A DNA stretch of 64,000 nucleotides from JABDJZ01 sp047619685 (GTDB lineage: Bacteria > Bacteroidota > Rhodothermia > Rhodothermales > UBA10348), in NCBI GenBank assembly GCA_047619685.1, contig JBLHLC010000010.1, positions 53,807 to 117,806 of the forward strand, in the 5' to 3' direction. Positions 53,433 to 62,682 of this stretch are shown here, in pieces; within the stretch, counting starts at the first letter, position 1; each line of letters opens with the position of its first letter. The notes under the pieces are model-generated. The model made no database searches. It worked only from the letters and a program-made list of their open reading frames with translations, and was not told the DNA's origin. Both the position numbers and the translations under genes were made by a program.

Positions 53433-54902
53433 ATGGCCGACGCAATAACCCCTCGCGCGACTGACTACTCACAGTGGTACCTGGACGTGGTCCGTCACGC
53501 AAAGCTGGCCGACTACTCCCCCGTCAGGGGCTGCATGATCATTCGGCCCAACGGGTATGCGCTGTGGGAGAACATGCAGGCCGCTTTGGACGGAATGTTC
53601 AAGGCCACCGGCCACAAGAACGCCTACTTCCCCATCTTCATCCCCCAGTCGTTCCTGGCGCGGGAGGCAGCCCATGTGGAGGGCTTCGCCAAGGAGTGCG
53701 CCGTTGTGACGCACTCGCGCCTGATGATTGATGGCGATGACCTGGTTGTGGATCCCGCCTCCAAGCTGGAGGAGAACCTCATCGTGCGTCCGACTTCCGA
53801 GACCATTGTCTGGGACACCTACGCCAAGTGGATCCAGTCGTGGCGAGACCTGCCCATTCTCATCAACCAGTGGAATAACGTGGTCCGCTGGGAGATGCGA
53901 ACCCGCATGTTTCTGCGCACCATGGAGTTCCTGTGGCAGGAAGGGCACACCGCGCATGCTACGCGGGAAGAGGCACTGGAGGAGACCGTTAGGATGCTGG
54001 ACGTCTACGCCACCTTCGCTGAGGAGTATATGGCGATGCCCGTGATCAAGGGCGTCAAGACGGCCAGCGAGCGGTTTGCAGGGGCCGCGGAGACGTATTG
54101 TATTGAGGCGCTGATGCAGGATGGCAAGGCGCTGCAGGCCGGGACGTCTCACTTCCTGGGCCAGAACTTTGGGAAGGCGTTCAATTGCCAGTTCCAGAAT
54201 CGCGAGAACGAGCTCGAGTATGTCTGGGGGACGTCATGGGGGGTTTCGACCCGGTTGGTCGGGGCGATGATTATGACCCACTCCGATGACCAGGGGCTGG
54301 TGATGCCGCCGAAGCTGGCGCCTACGCAGGTGGTGATTGTGCCGATTTCTCGCGGGGACGCGGATCGGGTTGCGGTGCTGGAGGCGGCTTCTGTTATTGA
54401 GGCTTCGCTTCGAGACGCGGGGGTTCGGGTTTATCTGGATGACCGCGAGGGGCATCGGCCGGGGTGGAAGTTCAATGAGTATGAGGTCCAGGGCGTGCCG
54501 GTGAGGCTGGCTATTGGACCTCGGGATGTGGCTGCGGGGACTGTGGAGATGGCTCGGCGGGATGATCGCTCCAAGTCCAGCGTGCCTATTGAGGGGCTGG
54601 CGGGGCACGTTGTGTCTACGCTGGAGGCTATTCAGACGGGGTTGTTTGAGCGGGCGCTGGCGTTTCGGGCTGCTAATACCACTTCCGTTGATACTTACGA
54701 CGAGTTTAAGGCGGTACTGGACGGGCCTGGCGGGTTTGTGCTGATGCACTGGGATGGGACGGCGGAGACTGAGGCGCGGGTTAAGGCGGAGACTAAGGCT
54801 ACTATTCGGTGCGTGCCGCTGGGCGGAGTCTCGGAGCCGGGCGTTGATCCTGTTAGTGAGGGGGGGTCGGAGCGGAGGGTTTATTGGGCTCGGGCTTACT
54901 AG
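53433..54902 (+). CDS. proS: Prolyl-tRNA synthetase, archaeal/eukaryotic type (ProS type 3)
   Basis: A 489-residue class II aminoacyl-tRNA synthetase. RPTSETIVWDTYAKWI (motif 1/proline loop), RWEMRTRMFLRTMEFLWQEGHTAHAT (motif 2) and HSDDQGLVMPPKLAP (motif 3) are intact. There is no inserted editing domain, and the protein ends in the type-3 tail YWARAY. From about 54,340, where the anticodon-binding domain starts, the codons become markedly richer in T- and G-ending forms than in the first 300 codons. Confidence 0.95.
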   Translation: MADAITPRATDYSQWYLDVVRHAKLADYSPVRGCMIIRPNGYALWENMQAALDGMFKATGHKNAYFPIFIPQSFLAREAAHVEGFAKECAVVTHSRLMIDGDDLVVDPASKLEENLIVRPTSETIVWDTYAKWIQSWRDLPILINQWNNVVRWEMRTRMFLRTMEFLWQEGHTAHATREEALEETVRMLDVYATFAEEYMAMPVIKGVKTASERFAGAAETYCIEALMQDGKALQAGTSHFLGQNFGKAFNCQFQNRENELEYVWGTSWGVSTRLVGAMIMTHSDDQGLVMPPKLAPTQVVIVPISRGDADRVAVLEAASVIEASLRDAGVRVYLDDREGHRPGWKFNEYEVQGVPVRLAIGPRDVAAGTVEMARRDDRSKSSVPIEGLAGHVVSTLEAIQTGLFERALAFRAANTTSVDTYDEFKAVLDGPGGFVLMHWDGTAETEARVKAETKATIRCVPLGGVSEPGVDPVSEGGSERRVYWARAY

Positions 54903-54905
54903 GCC

Positions 54906-55556
54906 ATGGCAGAGACGGGCTCGGCCTCAGCGGTCCGCCGCTTGGCCACCGCCATCGGCTACGTCATCTCCCCCTTCCTCCTCCCCCCCCTCTTCTTCTG
55001 GTGGGTGGCGGCCGGCTTGGCGTGGCCGAGCGCAGCAGTCCAGAAAGCCGCCGGCATCGCCCTGGTATTCCTCAGCATCCTCCCCCTGATCCTGATCATC
55101 CGCATGGTCCTCACCGGCCAAGCCAAAACGCTCGAAGTAAGAGACGGCACCAAACGCCTCCCCGCGTTCCTCTGGGCGATGGCCTTCGGAATCGCCGCCG
55201 TGATAGCAGCCACGCAGATTGACTGGCCCCAACCAGCAGTAATCCCCGCCCTCCTGCTGGTCTTCCCGGTCAACTCTATGCTCCTCGCCCTGATCAACAC
55301 CCAGACAAAGATCTCCATCCATTCCGCCTCCATCGCAGCGACCGCCGCGATGAGCCTCTGGATAGCCACCGAGGCCGGCCTCCCAACAACATTCGCCCTC
55401 GCCGCCGCAGCAGCCACCCCACTTGTAATGTGGTCCCGCGTAGCCGCCGGCGCCCACACCCGAAACCAGGTCCTCCTCGGCGCTCTTTTCGGAATCCTGC
55501 TCCCCCTCGCCGAACTCTACCTCATGACGGCGGTAGGATGGCTCAACTTGGCGTAA
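54906..55556 (+). CDS. PAP2-like membrane phosphatase family protein
   Basis: A 216-residue protein with about six spans (VISPFLLPPLFFWWVAAGLAW, AGIALVFLSILPLILIIRMVL, FPVNSMLLALINTQ and others). The motifs TKISIHSASIAA and PLVMWSRVAAGAHTRNQVLLGALFG correspond to the PSGH and SRxxxxxH blocks of PAP2 lipid phosphatases, the first only loosely. It begins 3 bp after the proS stop. On the plus strand its DNA is C-rich, while the proS 3' end is G-rich, a sharp change in skew. Confidence 0.65.
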   Translation: MAETGSASAVRRLATAIGYVISPFLLPPLFFWWVAAGLAWPSAAVQKAAGIALVFLSILPLILIIRMVLTGQAKTLEVRDGTKRLPAFLWAMAFGIAAVIAATQIDWPQPAVIPALLLVFPVNSMLLALINTQTKISIHSASIAATAAMSLWIATEAGLPTTFALAAAAATPLVMWSRVAAGAHTRNQVLLGALFGILLPLAELYLMTAVGWLNLA

Positions 55557-55647
55557 GCACCGCCCACCAACATCCCAGCTACACACCGCTCCCGGACAAC
55601 CGATACTGTTTACTGATTGGAACTGGTTTCGTCCTGAGCGAGGGTTT

Positions 55648-58128
55648 ATGCGGCAGTTGGCTGCTCTGATATTTTTGGCGATGGTGTCTCTGCCCGCGCA
55701 AGCGCAGCAGTGGGGCGAGGCCATCGGCACGGTTCGCACGTCTGACACGGGTGAACCCATCCCGGGCGCCACAGTCCTGGTGGCGGGCACGAACTTCGGC
55801 ACGGCCAGCAACACGGACGGCGGCTGGGTGCTGCGAATGCCGGACGGCACCTACGTGCTCCGCTTCTCCGCCATCGGGTTTGAAGCCCGGATGGACACGG
55901 TCTCGATCCGCTTCGGGACACGCTCCGAACTGAATGTCACTCTGAAACCGGCCACGGTCGGCATGGAGGGCGTCACGGTGGAGGCGTCCCGCGTTGTGGT
56001 TGCCGCTGGCGTGTTCCAACTCTCGCCCAAGGCCGCCCGCGACATCCCGACGCCGGTCCGAGACGTGGCCCGCGCGCTGAAAGTCTTGCCGGGAGTGGTG
56101 ACCAACAACGAGCTCTCCAATCAGGTCTCTGTCCGTGGCGGGGGCTTCAACGAGAATCTCTTCTTTATCAACGGCTTCGAGATTTTCCTCCCTTTCCGCC
56201 CCAGGCAGGGTGAGCAGGAGGGCCTCAGTCTGATGAACGGCGAGCTCGCGGAGAGCATCACGTTTTATTCGGGGGGCTTTCCCGTACGATATGGGGGGAA
56301 GCTGGCTTCGGCCGTCGACGTGGGATACCGGCAGACGGAGGATGACCCGGTCAAACCAACCGGCTCCGTCTACGCTTCCCTTCTGGACGCGGGTATGTCT
56401 GCCGGGGGATCGCTGGCGGGCGGAAAGCTGGGGTGGCTTGCGGGAATTCGCCGAGCGCGCCCGCGCCGCTTCTTCGGCACACAGGAGTTGCAGGGCGAGT
56501 ACGACCCCGACTTCTCGGACTATCAGGGCAGCCTGCGGTGGCGCCCATCCAAGGACGTCCTGGTTGAGGCCATCGGCATCCGGGCCAAACACACGTTCAC
56601 GCTCGACCCCAACGCTCGGCGGACGTTCTTCGGAACGATCAGCCAGAACTCGGATCTGGCGCCTTCGAACCTCCAGTCCATGTTCATCCAGTACGACGCG
56701 GGCAACGAGGAGGTCGATGGGTACCAGACCAACTTCGCGGGGCTGCGACTTTCGAATCCGATTGGGCGGATCCGGGCCGAACATGACATCAGCATTTTCG
56801 ATACGGAAGAAACGGAACGCTTTGAGCTCTCGGGATCAGCCATCCTCTATCAGGTGGACCCCGGCGCTGCCAACCCACAGCCGGGCGAGGGACTTTTCCC
56901 GCGCGGGACCTCTCGCCAGGAAGATGCCGCCGACAACCGCGTGGCCGTCCGCACGCTAACTGCCTCCGGGCGTTACACGATGCTGGCGGGAAGTCACGCT
57001 GTGGAGACGGGCTGGCAGGCCCGCGATCTGACCTTCGAAGACCGGATCGAGGAGAAGTCCGTGATCTCCGGGCGCGCCACCAACGGCCAGGCGGTTCGGA
57101 TTGTATCGGACAGCCTGAGCGATGCCGCCACGCTGGGTGCGATGCGCGCGGCGGTCTACGTGCAGGATGCGGTCTCGCTGCCCCATCCGTCACTGGACGG
57201 CTTTGTGGTCACGGGCGGGCTGAGGGCGGACTACTTCGACTTCAACGAGGAGTGGACCGTCTCGCCGCGCTTTACCGTGCGGTATCGCCTGGACGCGAAC
57301 ACGCAATTGCTCGGGTCCTGGGGGGTCTATTACCAGAGTCCCTCCTATCGCGAACTCCGGGGCAAGCCGGAAATTGGCGAGACCATCCTGGGCGCCCTGA
57401 ACCGCGGCCTGAAGGCACAACGCTCCAACCAGTTCGTGGCCGGCGTCGAATACTTCCTGCCGCGCCTCCAGTTTGTATTCAGGGCCGAGGCGTACCACAA
57501 GCGCGTTTCGAACCTGATCTCGTACGACATCGACAATGTGCGTGTCCGCTATTCGGGCGACAACGACGCCACGGCGCGCGTGTCCGGACTGGATCTCCAA
57601 CTACGGGGAGAATTCGTGCCAGGGATGGAGAGTTGGGTCAACTACAGCTTCCTCCACGCTACCGAAGCGTTCCTGCCGGGCTTCTCGGACGAACACACCG
57701 TCGGCTCCGTCCCGAGACCCACGGATCAGCGCCACACCATCTCGATCTACCTGCAGGACTACATCCCGAACGACCCCACGTGGCGGCTCCACATGCGCAC
57801 GCTGTTCGGCTCGGGCCTCCCGTACACGCCGCCGATCCCGGGCGCCCAGGTGGGCAACCTGCTGGTTCAGGCCCCGGGTGATCGGTATTCGGCCCGATAT
57901 CCGCGGTATTTCCGATTCGACATGGGGGTGACCAAGGAGATGGTCGCGGCGGAGCGAAAAGGAGATTCGCCGCTTGGGCTGGAGGTCACATTCGAAATTC
58001 TGAACGTCTTCGACATGACGAATACGGTCTCCTATTCCTGGATTCCGGACGCGGCCGGCATCTGGACGCGCGTGCCTACGAGGTTGACGCCGAGAACTGT
58101 CAACGTCCGGGCCAGGCTGAATTTCTAG
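55648..58128 (+). CDS. TonB-dependent receptor with carboxypeptidase-regulatory-like domain
   Basis: An 826-residue outer-membrane receptor with signal peptide LAALIFLAMVSLPAQAQ. The regulatory-like Ig domain (IGTVRTSDTGEPIPGATVLVAG) occupies about residues 22-105. The plug follows (LPGVVTNNELSNQVSVRGGG, INGFEIFLP, FYSGGFPVRYGGKLASAVDV), then a 22-strand-size barrel ending RTVNVRARLNF. It is related in layout to the receptor at 2708-4957 but not close in sequence, and no DUF4249 partner is next to it. Its stop overlaps the end of the mazF-like gene by 4 bp. Confidence 0.9.
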   Translation: MRQLAALIFLAMVSLPAQAQQWGEAIGTVRTSDTGEPIPGATVLVAGTNFGTASNTDGGWVLRMPDGTYVLRFSAIGFEARMDTVSIRFGTRSELNVTLKPATVGMEGVTVEASRVVVAAGVFQLSPKAARDIPTPVRDVARALKVLPGVVTNNELSNQVSVRGGGFNENLFFINGFEIFLPFRPRQGEQEGLSLMNGELAESITFYSGGFPVRYGGKLASAVDVGYRQTEDDPVKPTGSVYASLLDAGMSAGGSLAGGKLGWLAGIRRARPRRFFGTQELQGEYDPDFSDYQGSLRWRPSKDVLVEAIGIRAKHTFTLDPNARRTFFGTISQNSDLAPSNLQSMFIQYDAGNEEVDGYQTNFAGLRLSNPIGRIRAEHDISIFDTEETERFELSGSAILYQVDPGAANPQPGEGLFPRGTSRQEDAADNRVAVRTLTASGRYTMLAGSHAVETGWQARDLTFEDRIEEKSVISGRATNGQAVRIVSDSLSDAATLGAMRAAVYVQDAVSLPHPSLDGFVVTGGLRADYFDFNEEWTVSPRFTVRYRLDANTQLLGSWGVYYQSPSYRELRGKPEIGETILGALNRGLKAQRSNQFVAGVEYFLPRLQFVFRAEAYHKRVSNLISYDIDNVRVRYSGDNDATARVSGLDLQLRGEFVPGMESWVNYSFLHATEAFLPGFSDEHTVGSVPRPTDQRHTISIYLQDYIPNDPTWRLHMRTLFGSGLPYTPPIPGAQVGNLLVQAPGDRYSARYPRYFRFDMGVTKEMVAAERKGDSPLGLEVTFEILNVFDMTNTVSYSWIPDAAGIWTRVPTRLTPRTVNVRARLNF

Positions 58129-58457
58129 TCCGCAAACATCTGGCGGAGGATTCTGAGTGCCTCCTGGCCAGTGCTCGGCTCGATGCTTCCAAGGCGACTC
58201 AGGAAGCGCCGGCCATCCATGGTGCGGGTTTGATCGAGAGCAATCTCGCCTTCCTTTCCTTGAAACGTGCATCGGACCCGAAACGGATACCCCTTGATGG
58301 TCGACGTCAAAGGGGCCACCAAGACGGTCCGCATTCGGTGGTTCAGTTCGTTGGGTGAAACCACCAGGCACGGCCGCGTTTTCTGGATTTCGCGCCCCTT
58401 CGAGCCCGAAAAATCCGCCAGGAGGACGTCGAACCGGTTCAGCTTTTTCACTCCCAT
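58125..58457 (-). CDS. mazF: MazF/PemK-family toxin
   Basis: A 110-residue PemK/MazF-fold endoribonuclease toxin. FDVLLADFSGSKGREIQKTRPCLVVSPNELN carries the usual RPCLVVS block. VAPLTSTIKGYPFRVRCT and GEIALDQTRTMDGRRFL follow with the conserved catalytic-site Arg and Asp-Gln. It would cleave mRNA when not bound by the antitoxin. It overlaps the antitoxin gene by 10 bp and the end of the TonB receptor gene by 4 bp. Confidence 0.9.
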   Translation of the reverse strand: MGVKKLNRFDVLLADFSGSKGREIQKTRPCLVVSPNELNHRMRTVLVAPLTSTIKGYPFRVRCTFQGKEGEIALDQTRTMDGRRFLSRLGSIEPSTGQEALRILRQMFAD

Positions 58458-58702
58458 GTCCAGTCCTCCTGGTCGAACTGACCTGGAAGATCATCAGGAA
58501 TGAGTGGGGCGTCTTGCATCGGGTCAGCGTCCAGAGCCTCTGCCCATCCGGCGCGGGGATTGGTCGTGGGTCTGATGACAATCGTCCCGTCCGATACCTC
58601 GATCTCCACCTCTGAAGACAGGCCGCTGTCTTCCAGAATGGCCTTCGGAATTCGGATCCCCTGGGAATTGCCTATGCGCACGATGCGGGTGCGAAATGCC
58701 AT
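58448..58702 (-). CDS. mazE: MazE/AbrB-type antitoxin
   Basis: An 84-residue protein. The AbrB/SpoVT DNA-binding domain is in the first half (TRIVRIGNSQGIRIPKAILEDSGL, VEIEVSDGTIVIRP). An acidic, proline-containing tail follows (DPMQDAPLIPDDLPGQFDQEDWTWE) that should bind and block the toxin. ATG 58702 is taken; a GTG or ATG further upstream (58720) would add six residues. As in other mazEF pairs, it likely autoregulates the operon. Confidence 0.88.
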   Translation of the reverse strand: MAFRTRIVRIGNSQGIRIPKAILEDSGLSSEVEIEVSDGTIVIRPTTNPRAGWAEALDADPMQDAPLIPDDLPGQFDQEDWTWE

Positions 58703-58794
58703 GGATACTGGACCACTCATTGTGTCTACATTGTAATTACGTCCCGGTGAAACGAAATGATCCTCGCCCTGCTGTCTCTCACCTATAGAGCGCT

Positions 58795-59709
58795 CTACCG
58801 CCCCTCCGTAACCACCCGAAACCCAATATGGTGGTCCCGATAAACCGGCGGATCCTCGAAGTGGTGATACGCGGCCCGCGCCACAAACGGGTTACTCCCC
58901 CACCAGCCGCCCTTCTCGATCTTGATCCTTCCGCGCTCGGGTCCCTGCGGGTCCACCATCAACGTGGGCTGGTAATAGTCCATGGTCAGCCAATCGCTCA
59001 CCCACTCCATGACGTTCCCGGCCATGTCATGCGCGCCGGCCCAACTAACGCCGCCCGGGTAAAACCCAACAGCCGTGGTACCCTCCGAGTCCACCACATT
59101 CGCCCGCGAAGCATCCCACTCATCGCCCCAGGGATAGACCTTCGACTCAGGCCCGCGGGCAGCGTACTCCCACTCGGCATCGGTGGGCAGCCTACCTCCG
59201 CGCCAAGACGCGTACGCCGACGCCTCGTACCACGACACACACGCCACAGGATGCTCCGGGCCCTCGCCACACGTGTCCGGAAGGTCAGTCTGCGCTGACC
59301 GCCACGCCCATCCAGGCGCAGACCAATACGTGGAATCAGCATACCCGCCCTCGTCCACGAACGTCTGATAGGCCGCGTTGGTGACCTCAAACTTGTCCAG
59401 CCAAAATCCCAGAGATATCCGAACCGGATGCGCCGGCATTTCGCTGTCCATCACGCGCCTTGCCCATGCGGGAGGATTCAGTCCGGTGGTATCGGCAGTG
59501 CCCATGGTGAACTCACCGGCGGGCACCCAGACCTGCGTGACGCTTCGCCGGTCCACACGAATAGACCCGACGGGTCGGTCCACGCGCTCGGGTGCTCGGG
59601 ACTCCGAACGGGTCACCTGTTGCACGGCGGGGCCGCAGCCGGCCAGGCTCGCTCCAGCACCCAGGGTCACAAACGCAACCAACACGAACCCTATAGCCAA
59701 TCCTCTCAT
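58795..59709 (-). CDS. Lipoprotein with formylglycine-generating-enzyme-like domain
   Basis: A 304-residue predicted lipoprotein (signal ending GASLAGC). From about residue 60 it carries an FGE-sulfatase (SUMF1-like) domain: VWVPAGEFTMGTADTTG, ISLGFWLDKFEVTNAAYQTFVDEGGY, PVACVSWYEASAYASWRGGRLPTDAEWEYAARG, AHDMAGNVMEWVSDW and GGWWGSNPFVARAAYHHF. Extracytoplasmic members usually serve as binding or structural domains rather than sulfatase activators. It overlaps the P1 peptidase gene by 4 bp, so both are exported and made together. Confidence 0.85.
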   Translation of the reverse strand: MRGLAIGFVLVAFVTLGAGASLAGCGPAVQQVTRSESRAPERVDRPVGSIRVDRRSVTQVWVPAGEFTMGTADTTGLNPPAWARRVMDSEMPAHPVRISLGFWLDKFEVTNAAYQTFVDEGGYADSTYWSAPGWAWRSAQTDLPDTCGEGPEHPVACVSWYEASAYASWRGGRLPTDAEWEYAARGPESKVYPWGDEWDASRANVVDSEGTTAVGFYPGGVSWAGAHDMAGNVMEWVSDWLTMDYYQPTLMVDPQGPERGRIKIEKGGWWGSNPFVARAAYHHFEDPPVYRDHHIGFRVVTEGR

Positions 59710-60938
59710 TCCTCAATCCGATTGTATTTCCTGAGCAGCTCCAGCAGCCGGTCATGCGGCAGCGCCGGCACGCGCATGTAATTAACGCCAGTCATGGTCT
59801 CGGCCGCCAGCATGGCGTTCACAATGGCCTCTTCGACGGCCCAGACAGTCCCCTGAAACAGCCGGTTCATCGACTCATTGGGCAGCATCGAAACCTGCTG
59901 CACGGCAACCTCTGAGGCCCCCGGATTGGCCGTCGAAAAGGCCAGAAAGATGTCGCCAGAGCTATTACCACCGATCCCGCCCATCTTTCCGACACCTAGC
60001 GAGGCCCGTTTGACGATGCGCTTCAGTTGGTGAGGCAGGACGGGAGCATCGGTGGCCACGACGATGATGATTGAGCCGCGATCGTCGTCAGCGGCGGCAC
60101 CCGCAGCACCGCCCGCTGCCCCATCCTCCGATCCAAAACCCGAACCCACCTCACCGCACCTCTCCATATTCGGACGGGGCATTTCAGCAGTCGGATGATC
60201 GAAACAGCGGCGCGGCTCCTCCATCTCCAGTCCCACAGGCACGCCAGCAATCCGCAGCGCCGAACGCGACCCATAGTTGCACTGCACCAGCACGCCCACG
60301 GTGTAGGTCTCATCGCCAAGAGAAACCTCCTGGGAGGACGTCCCGGTACCGCCCTTGAATCCGTGGCAGGTCATGCCTGTCCCGCCGCCCACGTTCCCTT
60401 CTAGCACCGGCCCGCCGACGGCCGCGTCCATGGCCGCCAACGCATGCTCTGTCGTGACGTGTTGCCCGTTGATGTCGTTCAGGCCGTCGTAGGTCTCCGC
60501 GACGACCGGCATCATGAAGTCATAATTCAGCTTGCCAGCATCCACAACCCACTTGATGACGGCATCCCGCACAACCCCGACGCTGTGCGTGTTCGTGATC
60601 ATGACCGGCCCTTCCACGAAACCGGACTCCTCGATCCAGGTGGTGCCGGTCATCTCGCCGTTGCCATTCAGCGTGAACCACGCGCCAAATACGGGGTCCA
60701 GGTTCTCCTTTCCACGCGGAAACAGAGCGGTCACGCCGGTTCGGATGGGTCCGTGACCCACGTCCAACAATCCCTCGCCCTCGATCAGCGTGGTGAAACC
60801 CACCTCGACGCCCGCGACGTCGGTAATGGCGTTGAGCGGACCGGTCGTCCCCTCCATGGGGATACCCAGGTCGCGGGCGCGCTGTGCCGATACCGGCATA
60901 GAAATGGCCAGTGCCAGAAGCAGAAGTGGAATTCTCAT
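59706..60938 (-). CDS. P1-family (DmpA-like) aminopeptidase
   Basis: A 410-residue exported Ntn-type peptidase with signal peptide LLLLALAISMPVSAQ. ITDVAGVEVGFTTL, NTHSVGVVRDAVI, GNVGGGTGMTCHGFKGGTG and GIGGNSSGDIFLAFST are the family blocks; the last contains the serine that becomes the N-terminal nucleophile after self-cleavage. DmpA relatives release N-terminal D- or L-amino acids from peptides or amides. A Gly/Ala-rich acidic insert (GSEDGAAGGAAGAAADDD) lies before the final domain. The ATG at 60938 is chosen for the signal peptide. Confidence 0.88.
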   Translation of the reverse strand: MRIPLLLLALAISMPVSAQRARDLGIPMEGTTGPLNAITDVAGVEVGFTTLIEGEGLLDVGHGPIRTGVTALFPRGKENLDPVFGAWFTLNGNGEMTGTTWIEESGFVEGPVMITNTHSVGVVRDAVIKWVVDAGKLNYDFMMPVVAETYDGLNDINGQHVTTEHALAAMDAAVGGPVLEGNVGGGTGMTCHGFKGGTGTSSQEVSLGDETYTVGVLVQCNYGSRSALRIAGVPVGLEMEEPRRCFDHPTAEMPRPNMERCGEVGSGFGSEDGAAGGAAGAAADDDRGSIIIVVATDAPVLPHQLKRIVKRASLGVGKMGGIGGNSSGDIFLAFSTANPGASEVAVQQVSMLPNESMNRLFQGTVWAVEEAIVNAMLAAETMTGVNYMRVPALPHDRLLELLRKYNRIEE

Positions 60939-61014
60939 GTCGACGGTTCGGGTTGCTTCGCCAAAGGTACGCTCTGGCCGGATCCCCGAACCGCCGCCCA
61001 CGTTGACCCGGCCC

Positions 61015-61650
61015 ATGCGCAAAGCTCTGCTTACTCTAATCCTTCTGGCCATCGGCCTGACGCCGCACGCGGTGCAGGCGCAGACCCCTACCGCTCGCGG
61101 CGCGTTTCTCAGGTCTCTAGTGCTGCCGGGCTGGGGACACCATTACGCCCACGGCGGACGCTGGGGAAGATCGGGGACGTTCTTTGCGCTCGCTGACGCC
61201 GGATTCATCCTGGGTGCGGGCAGTGCCGAGTGGCGACGCGGCTCTGCCGTGGAGAGTTACCGCACGTTGGCCTCCGGACGGGCCGGCGCAGACATCGCCG
61301 GGAAAAACCGCACCTTCTTTCTTCGCCTGGCGGCCTACCGCAGCTCCGACGAATTTCTGGAAGTCAGCTTGCGCAACCGCGCATGGGGCGAAATCGACTA
61401 CGTCTCAAACCCCTCCTTCCAATGGAATTGGGCCAATGAGGCCGACTTTCTGGAATACAGGGCTTTGCGAGAGGACGGCGAGAGCCTCCGGCGCCGGAGA
61501 ACCGTGCTGGTGGCGACGCTCGTAGCCAACCGGTTCATTGCAGGCCTGTCCGCCGCGCGTTCCGCTCGCCGCGGCCGGGAGAACGCCGTTGTCGTGGCGC
61601 TGAGCCCGGGAAGAGAAGCGCCCATCCTGACCCTGGGACTGAACTTCTAG
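61015..61650 (+). CDS. DUF5683-like protein
   Basis: A 211-residue exported protein with signal KALLTLILLAIGLTPHAVQAQ. The segment RGAFLRSLVLPGWGHHYAHGGRWGRSGTFFALADAGFILG has the (R)S..LPGWGQ.Y..... pattern of DUF5683, a Bacteroidota membrane-associated family. RTVLVATLVANRFIAGLSAARSAR near the C-terminus is a second hydrophobic helix. It is divergent from the P1 peptidase with 76 bp between starts. Function unknown. Confidence 0.75.
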   Translation: MRKALLTLILLAIGLTPHAVQAQTPTARGAFLRSLVLPGWGHHYAHGGRWGRSGTFFALADAGFILGAGSAEWRRGSAVESYRTLASGRAGADIAGKNRTFFLRLAAYRSSDEFLEVSLRNRAWGEIDYVSNPSFQWNWANEADFLEYRALREDGESLRRRRTVLVATLVANRFIAGLSAARSARRGRENAVVVALSPGREAPILTLGLNF

Positions 61651-61671
61651 GCCGCGTCTACGGGGCTGCGC

Positions 61672-62217
61672 CTACGGCAGCTGACGGATCACCGAGGCCG
61701 CCTCTCCGCGCGTGGCGACGGGTACCTCAGAAGGATAGCCGTACCAGAACAGCCCAACCGAAAACCGTGCGGCCTGGTCGATACCAACCAGCCGAAAGAA
61801 CGCGTCGTCCCGCGTGACCGGGCCCGATCCCCACTTGGATCCAATGCCCTTCTCCCAGAGACTGAGCATGAAATTCTGCGCCGCGCAGCAGCACGCCGCA
61901 TAGTCTTCCTGCTGGCGAAATTCGTCGTCCACTATTCTGCAGGTCAGCAGCATCCAGCCCGGCATTGAATTCCATCTGGCCAGTTTGTGGGCCGCCGCTT
62001 TTTCGCCCTTTGTGTCCCTGAGCATCTCGGCATTCCGTTCCGAAATCGCGGCAGCCGTTTCCTCCCCGATCAACACGAATTCCCACGGCTCGGTGAGCTT
62101 GTGGTTGGGGGCCCAGCGTGCAGATTCGATGGCCTCGAGTACCAGAGACTCGTTGACGGGACGCGGTTCAAAGTTGTGAACGGTCCTCCGGGAGCGGAGC
62201 AGTTGGTCAGGAGTCAT
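61672..62217 (-). CDS. Nitroreductase-family FMN protein
   Basis: A 181-residue nitroreductase-fold protein. The FMN-binding RSRRTVHNFEPRPVNESLVLEAIESARWAPNHKLTEPWEFVLIG and the later CCAAQNFMLSLWEKGIGSKW and FWYGYPSEVP blocks match the family. These enzymes reduce nitro compounds, quinones or enones with NAD(P)H. The small size fits the YdjA-like subgroup. It contains a CCCA run in the interface helix. It stands alone, tail-to-tail with the DUF5683 gene. Confidence 0.88.
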   Translation of the reverse strand: MTPDQLLRSRRTVHNFEPRPVNESLVLEAIESARWAPNHKLTEPWEFVLIGEETAAAISERNAEMLRDTKGEKAAAHKLARWNSMPGWMLLTCRIVDDEFRQQEDYAACCCAAQNFMLSLWEKGIGSKWGSGPVTRDDAFFRLVGIDQAARFSVGLFWYGYPSEVPVATRGEAASVIRQLP

Positions 62218-62274
62218 GCAGTCAAAAGCGATTTCTAATCAGAGCCGCTTATACACCGCCGGGTTCCCGATTCC

Positions 62275-62682
62275 TCAGGAAGCGTACCCCATCCGGGCGC
62301 CCGTAACTTCTTCCTTCATCCACAGCGGGCGGATGTCGATCATCAGGAGCGCGGAGATGACCGTTTGGCCTGGGAATGAGGGCATGGAGGCACTGTAGAC
62401 CTCCTGAACGCCGATTGTGGCCTCAAAACCAAGTGAATGCGCGAAGTGATAGAGGTCGCGGCAAATTTCCTTGAGCGTGTTGCCCTGCTTGTACGACTGT
62501 TTGGCGAAGGCAGCAAGCTGGTTCTCGACGGCCGGGTCTGCTGCCGTAAGAAGTTGAATGACCGGCGGATATCGCCGGGCCACGGGGACAGGCCTTGGGC
62601 CCTCCCGCTCGGGCGTAGGCCAGGTCTTGTCGGTGGTTGCCGACCGCTGGCTCTTGCCTTCGATGATAACGTCGTACTTCAT
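62275..62682 (-). CDS. Small protein of unknown function
   Basis: A 135-residue cytoplasmic-looking protein from ATG 62682 (MKYDVIIEGKSQRSATTDKTW). It has a predicted helical middle (VENQLAAFAKQSYKQGNTLKEICRDLYHFAHSLGFEATIG) and a beta-rich end (GQTVISALLMIDIRPLW). No family recognised. The upstream 288 bp up to the tRNA contain no gene that I can support. Confidence 0.55.
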   Translation of the reverse strand: MKYDVIIEGKSQRSATTDKTWPTPEREGPRPVPVARRYPPVIQLLTAADPAVENQLAAFAKQSYKQGNTLKEICRDLYHFAHSLGFEATIGVQEVYSASMPSFPGQTVISALLMIDIRPLWMKEEVTGARMGYAS

